Assembly (NCBI RefSeq): GCF_002505485.1
Contig: NZ_DAVG01000026.1
Location: forward strand, 1-20,918
DNA length: 20,918 bases
Source of the DNA: Methanosarcina sp. UBA5
GTDB lineage: Archaea > Halobacteriota > Methanosarcinia > Methanosarcinales > Methanosarcinaceae
Direction of reading: 5' to 3'
Each line of letters starts with the position of its first letter. The stretch's first letter is position 1. The position numbers and the translations under genes are program-made. The notes beneath the pieces were generated by a model. That model was given only the letters and a program-made list of their open reading frames with translations, had not been told where the DNA came from and made no database searches. Positions 15,644-20,918 of this stretch are shown here, one piece after another.

Positions 15644-16645
15644 ATGGAGAATGAGATGTCCAAAGTGGTTTCGAACTCGGCTAAGAATTGGAGTGGCAGG
15701 CAGAAAGCCTGTAAATACCTGAATGAAGCAGCTTTATGCAACGCTTTAGAGATGGCAAAGGAACTGATCTCGGTAATAAATAAAGTTCCTGTAACGGTTT
15801 TCCTCTGGAGGCCGGAGAAGTACTGGCCTGCCGAGTTTGTCTCAGAAAACATAACGAAATTCGGATACACCGTAGAAGAGTTTACATCCGGAAAAATCAT
15901 GTACGGCAATATCGTACATCCTGACGACCTGGAAAGAGTGGAAAGGGAACTCTTAAGAAGGATAGAAGAAGATTATGTTGACTTTTCCCAGGAGTACCGA
16001 ATCCTGACGAAATCAGGCGAAGTACGCTGGGTTGATGAAAGGACTTTCATTGAAGCCGATGAAAATGGGATTGTAAAGTACCTTAAGGGAATAGTCCTGG
16101 ATATTACTGAGCGGAAAAGGAAAGAAAAACTACTCTATATTCAGAGAGACCTTGGCATTGCACTCAGCACGTCCAGTTCCCTGAATGAGACCCTTGAGAA
16201 GTTGCTGGATTCATGCCTTCAAATAGATGAAATCAATGCCGGAGGCATTTATCTTATCGATGAGGAAACAGGAGATATGAAACTCGCCATTCACCACGGT
16301 TTTTCCCCTAATTTTGTTGAGCATGCCTCCTATTATAATGGGAATTCCCCAAATACTAAACTTGTTATGATAGGGCAGCCGGTTTATAAACAGCATATAG
16401 ATCTTCTTCTAACGTCAAGAGATGACGCACTCAGGCATGAAAATCTCAGAGCTACCGCAATTATCCCTGTAAAATCAGAAAAAAAGGTTATCGCAGCATT
16501 TTATCTTGCTTCGAGCCTTGAATTCGAGATTCCGGATAGTGTGCGCACTGTCATCGAAACCATTGCAACGCAATTCGGAGTCTTCATCTCTCATATCCGC
16601 CTGGAAGAAAAATTAAAAGAATGTAGAAAGAAGAACAAGTCTTAA
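15644..16645 (+). CDS. PAS-GAF sensor protein without output domain
   Basis: This 333-residue cytoplasmic sensory protein has a PAS domain at about 40-157. It contains VSENITKFGYTVEEF, IVHPDDLERV and the C-terminal PAC part with EYRILTKSGEVRWVDERT, ending in DITERKRKE. A GAF domain follows at about 165-320, with GGIYLIDEETGDMKL and AIIPVKSEKKVIAAFYLASS. No histidine kinase, ATPase, DNA-binding or methyl-accepting part follows; the protein ends soon after GAF in a charged helix (RLEEKLKECRKKNKS). It may act with a separate kinase or be a shortened kinase. Its ligand is unknown. Start: ATG 15644 fits a nearly leaderless message, while the in-frame ATG at 15656 has GGAG six bases upstream; both remain possible. 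Confidence 0.87.
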   Translation: MENEMSKVVSNSAKNWSGRQKACKYLNEAALCNALEMAKELISVINKVPVTVFLWRPEKYWPAEFVSENITKFGYTVEEFTSGKIMYGNIVHPDDLERVERELLRRIEEDYVDFSQEYRILTKSGEVRWVDERTFIEADENGIVKYLKGIVLDITERKRKEKLLYIQRDLGIALSTSSSLNETLEKLLDSCLQIDEINAGGIYLIDEETGDMKLAIHHGFSPNFVEHASYYNGNSPNTKLVMIGQPVYKQHIDLLLTSRDDALRHENLRATAIIPVKSEKKVIAAFYLASSLEFEIPDSVRTVIETIATQFGVFISHIRLEEKLKECRKKNKS

Positions 16646-17113
16646 ATAAGAGTTATCTTTTGCTCTTTCAATCCTTTTTAATTCTTCTCAATTCTTTTTA
16701 ATTTCTTTTGGTCTGTGTTTAACTTTTATTGGTCCTTCTTTAACTCTCTCAGTCCTTTATTAGCTCTGTCAGTTCTTTTCCACTATCACTTTGGTATGTT
16801 TCCGGAAAAATCACGTAGCTATAACATTAAAGTTTTCACTGACTGCAGATAAAAGTAAAATTTATAAATTTTGTCCCTCTAAACTGTATGGGGGAAAGAC
16901 AAAACAAATGGAATTTTCCCTTTTTTATATTACAAAATTATAAATTTGTTACAAGATTTAAAATTTATTTTAGAATTGTGAACTGTATCAGGATTGGAAA
17001 ATCATATCACGGGATTAGAAAGACTGTACTGAATTTACAGTATTCTGGCAGACCCGATGTAAAAGTCCAATCAAACGAGATTTTAGCTGAAAGTATAAAT
17101 TTTGGTGGGGACT
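16646..17113. other. Intergenic region before the first flavin-binding protein
   Basis: The first part is the pyrimidine array. TATA-like stretches are at 16859-16869 (AATTTATAAAT) and 16937-16945. An open frame at 16888-17130 is AT-driven, lacks a ribosome site and overlaps the next gene, so it is not called. Confidence 0.5.
16661..16783 (+). repeat. Degenerate pyrimidine-rich array, 20-21-bp period
   Basis: About six units follow the PAS-GAF gene, for example 16681-16701, 16702-16722, 16723-16743, 16744-16763 and 16764-16783, each with a core like TCAGTCCTTTTTTAA. Transcripts would be U-rich, so a terminator role for the gene ending at 16645 is plausible. Confidence 0.5.
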
Positions 17114-17554
17114 ATGGCAAAAGAACTTAAAGATAAGATTTATGAGTACCTTTCAAATCATTACTACCTGAACCTTGCAACTGTAAGCCCGCAGGGCAGG
17201 CCAATGGCCCATACAATGGCATATGTATCCGAAGGCGCTGTTGTATATATGGCAACCAATAAAAACACCCGGAAAGTCCAGAATATTATGCAGAATCCTT
17301 ATGTAGCATATACTGTCGACGAGGATGATCCAGACTGGTTTGAGATGAAGGCCCTTCAGATTGAAGGCAAGGCATCAATAATTACTGATGAGAAAAAATT
17401 GCGAGAAATTGGGGAAATACTGGTAGCAAAATTTCCGATTGCCGCAGATATGCCCCCAGACCCGGATAGTATCATGATAAAAATTGAGCCAGAAGTTATC
17501 TATTATCTCGATTACAGCGTTAAGTTCGGGTATAGGGAGCAGGTCAGTTTCTGA
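17114..17554 (+). CDS. Pyridoxamine 5'-phosphate oxidase-like FMN-binding protein
   Basis: This 146-residue protein has the FMN-binding split-barrel fold. Typical signs are YYLNLATVSPQGRPMAHTMAYV near residue 17, VYMATNKNTRKVQNIMQNPYVAYTVD, and ALQIEGKASIITDEKK. Family members bind FMN or F420 and act on varied substrates; few are true pyridoxamine phosphate oxidases, so the reaction is unknown. GGTGG lies five to six bases before the ATG at 17114; the frame opens with GTG at 17102, which is less likely. A second member of the family lies at 19671. The gene is convergent with the fasciclin gene. Confidence 0.87.
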   Translation: MAKELKDKIYEYLSNHYYLNLATVSPQGRPMAHTMAYVSEGAVVYMATNKNTRKVQNIMQNPYVAYTVDEDDPDWFEMKALQIEGKASIITDEKKLREIGEILVAKFPIAADMPPDPDSIMIKIEPEVIYYLDYSVKFGYREQVSF

Positions 17555-17676
17555 AGACAGGATAACTATCTAAAAAGTAAGGTAAAAAAGGAATGAAAGA
17601 AGCAAATAAAAGTGATCTTTAAGTCAACACGAATTTTAAATCAACATAAGCTTTGCTTCTATTCCTGATTTCTATT

Positions 17677-18435
17677 TCAGACTCCTAATGGAATCAGTAC
17701 TTTATCAATTCCGTGTATTACTCCATTACCTGCAATGATATCAGGCTCTATAACAGTTGCATTTCCTACCATTGTCGCTCCGTCAGTTATGGTATTCACA
17801 GCGAGCTTTTCGGTCTCCAGGGAAGTCAGAGAATTCATGTTTTTAAGATCTGAAGCCCTGTATTCTCCATCGATCACATGATAGGTCAGCACACGGTTCA
17901 GCCTCTCTTTATCATTACGAAGGTCGTCAAGCGTGCCTTCTGGAAGGCTCTCAAAAGCTATGTCAGTAGGAGCGAAAACAGTATAAAGCCTTCCTCCATT
18001 AAGAGTGTCTTCAAGCCCTGCATCCCTCGCAAGTGAAGAAAAGGTAGTATATCCTGCTCCTTCCGCAATCTGAAGAATTGTTTGATTATTATTCAAGGTC
18101 TGGTTCTCAGAAGAAGTTTCATTGCCCTGGCCCGAATTCTCTTCACCCAGTATTCCCTGGCTCGAATTCTCTTCACCCGGGATTATGACTTCTTTCCCTC
18201 CAACCAGGGAGGTTTCTTCCTGATTAAGCATTGATCCTTCCCGAGCATCTCCGTCTGCCGGTTCTGTAACTTTTTCAGTTACATTAGAAGTAGCACCTTC
18301 TACAGGAGTTATCTTTTCTTCGTCCCCAGTGCCTGTCTTATTGTCCTGAATATTTTCCGCACAGCCGGAAATAAATATTACTGCTAAAAGTAAAACTACA
18401 AGAATTCCAAATTTCCTAATATCTTTTCCCCCCAA
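17677..18435 (-). CDS. Fasciclin (FAS1) domain lipoprotein
   Basis: This is an exported lipoprotein of about 252 residues. The signal KFGILVVLLLAVIFISGC has a lipobox with Cys25, so it should be lipid-anchored on the outer face of the membrane. Residues 26-115 are an acidic, Asn/Gln/Thr-rich stalk with a ten-residue repeat (GEENSSQGI then GEENSGQGN), encoded by two 30-bp units at 18123-18152 and 18153-18182. Residues 116-252 form one FAS1 domain with YTVFAPTDIAFESLP (151-165), YHVIDGEY (185-192) and NGVIHGIDKVLIP (237-249). Such domains mediate adhesion. The start is unusual: TTG at 18435 fits leaderless transcription from TATA at 18456-18465, while GGGGGA inside the frame could serve an ATT at 18420. 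No ATG is available. Confidence 0.86.
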   Translation of the reverse strand: MGGKDIRKFGILVVLLLAVIFISGCAENIQDNKTGTGDEEKITPVEGATSNVTEKVTEPADGDAREGSMLNQEETSLVGGKEVIIPGEENSSQGILGEENSGQGNETSSENQTLNNNQTILQIAEGAGYTTFSSLARDAGLEDTLNGGRLYTVFAPTDIAFESLPEGTLDDLRNDKERLNRVLTYHVIDGEYRASDLKNMNSLTSLETEKLAVNTITDGATMVGNATVIEPDIIAGNGVIHGIDKVLIPLGV

Positions 18436-18785
18436 ATATATATTTAAAAGATATACTTTATAATTAAATTTTCACATCACAATACATGTTCTTTTGATAT
18501 AATCTTATCTATATTTGCAGAAGACTTCTGTTAAAAAGACAGCAAGGTCGCTCAAAAGTTAACTCTCATTTACTTTGATTCCCACTACCCAAATGCAAAA
18601 ACGGTTTGAATTTTGAGACAGGCTCTAAACTTGGTTATTCTTTTAACTAGATAGTTAATTATAGAGTTTCAATACAGTTTCTAAAACGTTACGAATCTCA
18701 GGTAAAGTTGATTTTAGGGTGGATTCGTTATTAAAGAATACTGATTTATACGCGTTGTATAATCATATACTATGGTGTATATAGG
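18436..18785. other. Divergent intergenic region with palindrome and possible IS end
   Basis: Contents: the fasciclin TATA box; CAGAAG, A, CTTCTG as a palindrome at 18518-18530; TTTTGAGACAGGCTC at 18611-18625, which resembles an insertion-sequence terminus; and TATA-like TTGTATAATC at 18754-18763, about 28 bases before the pseudogene ATG. No gene seen. Confidence 0.4.
18456..18465 (-). promoter_or_regulatory. TATA box for the fasciclin gene
   Basis: AATTATAAAG on the minus strand is centred about 26 bases upstream of the TTG at 18435, consistent with transcription starting at or next to the start codon. Confidence 0.5.
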
Positions 18786-19462
18786 ATGACAATCGTCTAT
18801 CATGATATCAAACCATGGGGAAGGTCTTTCAACGAATATGTCAGAATGTTTAACTTAACACCTGACGATCTCGAGCGAAAGCTCTTGGGTTGTGGAGACG
18901 GACCTGCAAGCTTCAATGCAGAGCTAACAGAACGAGGCGGAAATATCATATCAGTTGATCCTGTTTACTTTTTCAGTGCTGATCAGATTAGACAGAGAAT
19001 TTATGAAACCTATAATGACATTATTGATTAGACCCAGAAAAACCAGGATAAATTTATCTGGCAATAAATTGGCTCAGTTGAAGAACTCGAAAGAATAAGG
19101 ATGTCAGCTATGGAGAAATTTCTGAAAGATTTTCAGGAGGCGTGATGTAAAAAAGATATATACCGGGTAAACTGCCCTTTCTGCCTTTTAGTGACAAAGA
19201 GTTTGATCTGGCACTGTGCTCGCATTTGTTATTTATCTATACAGATAACCTGTCACTGGAATTTCATTTGAAATCGATAGAGGAATTGTGCAGGGTTTCA
19301 AATGAGGTAAGAATATTTCCATTACTGGACGTAGACGCCTACCGATCATCATACGTTGAGCCTATAATTGACTTTTTAAGGGCAAGAAACCGAGATGTAA
19401 AGGGAATAAAGATAGCATATGAATTCCAAAAGGGTGGAAGCACGATGCTAAGAATTTGTTGA
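18786..19462 (+). pseudogene. Broken SAM-dependent methyltransferase gene
   Basis: The first 81 codons read as the start of a class I SAM-dependent methyltransferase, with the cofactor motif LLGCGDGPASFNAE and IISVDPVYFF. A TAG stands at 19029-19031. The same frame then continues with family-like sequence (KNQDKFIWQ), a TAA at 19065-19067, then SVEELERIRMSAMEKFLKDF up to about 19139. Two small frame changes within 19139-19153 lead through RDVKK to RYIPGKLPFLPFSDKEF and DLALCSHLLFIY, and the protein closes with EELCRVSNEVRIFPLL and YEFQKGGSTMLRI to a TGA at 19460-19462. The total length matches an intact gene of about 225 codons, so it is decayed rather than rearranged. The methyl acceptor of the family is unknown. 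Confidence 0.82.
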
Positions 19463-19562
19463 AACATTATGAAACAACAGGTTTTAACTTAATTCTGCTC
19501 CTAGATTCCTTATACTATCGTTGAGACTCTATTTTTCCTTTTTTTACTTAAAAACCCGAGTT

Positions 19563-19582
19563 AACCTTTTTCCTGGAAGGTT
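19563..19582. repeat. Small inverted repeat upstream of the second flavin protein gene
   Basis: AACCTT (19563-19568) and AAGGTT (19577-19582) pair with an eight-base loop. It lies about 100 bases after the pseudogene and 50 bases before the next TATA box, so it could be a terminator or operator. Confidence 0.35.
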
Positions 19583-19587
19583 ATTAA

Positions 19588-19627
19588 AATACACAAATCC
19601 GACCTTCAATACACAATTCTGACGCTT
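19588..19627. promoter_or_regulatory. 20-bp direct repeat next to a TATA box
   Basis: Units at 19588-19607 and 19608-19627 both begin AATACACAA and keep TC.GAC; about 15 of 20 positions match. They abut the TATA-like TATATAAATTTATA at 19631-19644 that serves the gene at 19671. This is a typical place for activator or repressor sites. Confidence 0.45.
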
Positions 19628-19630
19628 AAA

Positions 19631-19644
19631 TATATAAATTTATA
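19631..19644 (+). promoter_or_regulatory. TATA box for the second flavin protein gene
   Basis: TATATAAATTTATA precedes the ATG at 19671 by about 27-40 bases. The GGTGAT ribosome site lies between them at 19661-19666. Confidence 0.5.
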
Positions 19645-19670
19645 CTGCAACCATCTTGATGGTGATTACC

Positions 19671-20075
19671 ATGGTAAAATTAAACGAAGAAATGAAAATT
19701 GCTTTTTCAAAGGTGAAGATCTTTCCCGTAGCTACAGCCTCAAAAGAAGGAGTTCCGAATGTAGTGCCTATAGGATTCTGCCAGCTTGTAGATGATGAAA
19801 CAATCTGGATTTCCGATAATTTCATGGCCAAATCCCTGGCAAACCTTAAGGAAAATCCAAATGTGGCAATCTATGTATGGGGACCAGACACTGGCGGCTG
19901 CTTCCAGATAAAAGGTAAAGCTGAAATTCTCAGTTCCGGAGAAAAATTTGAAAAAATGAAAGCAATTGTGCATGCAGCAAAGCCTGGACTTCCTGCAAAG
20001 AACCTTATAGAAGTAAGGATTATCGGCGTATTCCAGTGCGCTCCAGGCCCTGAAGCAGGAAAGAAGTTACTCTAA
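19671..20075 (+). CDS. Pyridoxamine 5'-phosphate oxidase-like FMN-binding protein
   Basis: This 134-residue split-barrel flavoprotein homologue shows VKIFPVATASKEGVPNVVPIG near residue 15, IWISDNFMAKSLANLKENPNVAIYVW, and GCFQIKGKAEILSSGE. This variant, with the short C terminus ending CAPGPEAGKKLL, is common in methanogens and other anaerobes. The flavin and substrate are not known. The ATG at 19671 has GGTGAT four bases upstream, a strong archaeal ribosome site, so the longer frames from TTG 19656 or ATG 19659 are not used. It shares the fold with the protein at 17114 but is clearly a different subgroup. Confidence 0.88.
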   Translation: MVKLNEEMKIAFSKVKIFPVATASKEGVPNVVPIGFCQLVDDETIWISDNFMAKSLANLKENPNVAIYVWGPDTGGCFQIKGKAEILSSGEKFEKMKAIVHAAKPGLPAKNLIEVRIIGVFQCAPGPEAGKKLL

Positions 20076-20146
20076 TCAAATTTAACCATACTGTATCAGC
20101 ATAGCATCTGGATAAGCACCCATAAGTATCCGGATAAGAATAAATT

Positions 20147-20404
20147 ATGGTTGAGAGTGTCGAAATGGTTGAAAATAAGGAAAATGCCCCTGTTTTTTGT
20201 GAAAAGTTCTGTATAGTCTGCAAGGGTGCAAGAGAGGGAAACAAAATTTGCAAAGCTATCCAGAAAATCGAATTGAAAATCTTCGGGAAAAACGGCTGCA
20301 TCTGGGGAGCTGCAAGGACAAAATATTACGGAGTCACTCCTGATAAAAAACTCCCTGAAAATTCAAGAAAGAATAAACAAAAACCGAATGGTAGAAAGAA
20401 ATAA
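20147..20404 (+). CDS. Small cysteine-rich basic protein
   Basis: This 85-residue protein was not assigned to a named family. Five cysteines occur: Cys18, Cys22, Cys25, Cys35 and Cys51 (CEKFCIVCKG, KICKA, NGCIWG), which suggests metal or cluster binding. The C terminus is strongly basic and polar (KLPENSRKNKQKPNGRKK). No signal or membrane segment is seen. The ATG at 20147 and the in-frame ATG at 20165 are both possible, and neither has a clear ribosome site. It lies 71 bases after the flavin-binding gene on the same strand and may be co-transcribed. The balanced composition and cysteine spacing support a real gene. Confidence 0.62.
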   Translation: MVESVEMVENKENAPVFCEKFCIVCKGAREGNKICKAIQKIELKIFGKNGCIWGAARTKYYGVTPDKKLPENSRKNKQKPNGRKK

Positions 20405-20918
20405 TGAACAGGGAATAAAACCCAATGCTATAAAGGGGTATAATATATTTAATCTCTTATAGTAGCAAATTCAGAGAATAGGTACCTAAAAATCAAATAA
20501 GAGTAATTGAACGGAATTGAGAACAGACAGGTATCTATTCTTTCCTGTTCACACTTACTCTCTTTTGTTTTTCCAGAATTCCTTTATTAGTGTTGCTTTT
20601 TATCTGTAAATAACAGTAAATTTTTTATATTATTCTCATGAGCAAATTTGTCAATACCTTGGATTTTACCGTATCTGTAAATAAAGATCTACGAAGAGAG
20701 ATCTCAGATATAAAAACTTACCAGAAAGGATACCGGAAATAAAGATTTATCAGAATGGATTCCAGAAATAAATTTACGGAAAAGGACATCCGAATTATGC
20801 CTGTACTGGGCTTCTAAATTTTTGTTCAAAGCACTTCTTTTCTATTTTGACTGAACTTTATTTTATTCTCTCGTTAGGGGTATATGACCTAGACATTTAT
20901 AGTCTTCAACGCAACTTA
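20405..20918. other. Terminal non-coding stretch
   Basis: No gene is supported in these 514 bases. Contents: a weak hairpin with GAACAG at 20521-20526 and CTGTTC at 20545-20550 followed by T-rich sequence; TATA-like stretches at 20440-20450 and 20621-20632; and a degenerate tandem repeat at 20717-20774. A 34-codon frame at 20638-20742 has no ribosome site. Confidence 0.5.
20717..20774. repeat. Degenerate 29-bp tandem repeat
   Basis: Units 20717-20745 and 20746-20774 share TTAYCAGAA, GGAT, CC and GAAATAAA at equal spacing. A weaker third unit (with GGAAAAGGACATCCG) follows from 20775. Confidence 0.5.

Noticed and set aside
16888..17130. Open frame of 80 codons before the flavin-binding gene
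   Set aside because: It overlaps the start of the well-supported gene at 17114, has no ribosome site and has AT-biased composition.
19029..19031. UAG read as pyrrolysine
   Set aside because: The same gene has a TAA and two frame changes farther on, so readthrough would not restore the protein.
20638..20742. 34-codon frame (MSKFVNTLDF...)
   Set aside because: No ribosome site, a TATA-like run too close to the ATG, and its end falls in the tandem repeat.

Overview
The window looks like chromosomal DNA of a methanogenic archaeon of the Methanosarcina type. This is inferred from content. The genes include an archaeal beta-CASP ribonuclease, a DapL-type aminotransferase, a short archaeal alpha-glucan phosphorylase, a DUF2148 iron-sulfur-type protein, PKD-domain surface proteins, a PGF-pre-PGF/PGF-CTERM archaeosortase substrate and PAS/GAF sensors. 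Promoters are TATA-type, Shine-Dalgarno sites are GGTG/GGAG-type, and the AT-rich intergenic gaps are long. No tRNA, rRNA, CRISPR array, intact insertion sequence or origin was recognised.

Layout. Positions 1-1369: the 3' part of a beta-CASP metallo-beta-lactamase nuclease followed 11 bases later by a DUF2148 gene, probably one operon. 1559-2716 (minus): LL-diaminopimelate aminotransferase, convergent with the operon. 2717-5971: low-density stretch with a secreted PKD protein, a dual-specificity phosphatase, a small membrane protein and several repeat arrays and inverted repeats. 5972-9486: a membrane-anchored Ig-like repeat protein, a TPR protein with an N-terminal cysteine cluster, and, convergent, a CPBP-type membrane protein that lacks the family's glutamate motif. 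10210-13122: a 970-residue surface protein (LamG, polysaccharide deacetylase, three PKD domains, PGF-pre-PGF, PGF-CTERM). 13553-15229 (minus): alpha-glucan phosphorylase, divergent from a PAS-GAF sensor at 15644-16645. 17114-20404: two small FMN-binding split-barrel proteins around a fasciclin lipoprotein (minus) and a decayed methyltransferase gene, then a small cysteine-rich protein. 20405-20918: no convincing gene.

Most genes appear to be single transcription units, so there is no long operon that defines a pathway. The clearest common theme is the cell envelope. Four exported proteins use four different modes: a plain signal peptide (PKD protein), a signal anchor (Ig-like protein), an archaeosortase tail (deacetylase-like protein) and a lipobox (fasciclin protein).

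The most interesting items are the surface deacetylase-like protein, the degenerate CPBP protein, a long two-step hairpin in the leader of the PKD gene, three pyrimidine-rich tandem arrays placed just 3' of genes, a 151-bp element with terminal inverted repeats, and a pseudogene with an in-frame UAG. I found no strong evidence for a wholly new multi-gene system. All domain calls are from reading the sequence, without database searches.
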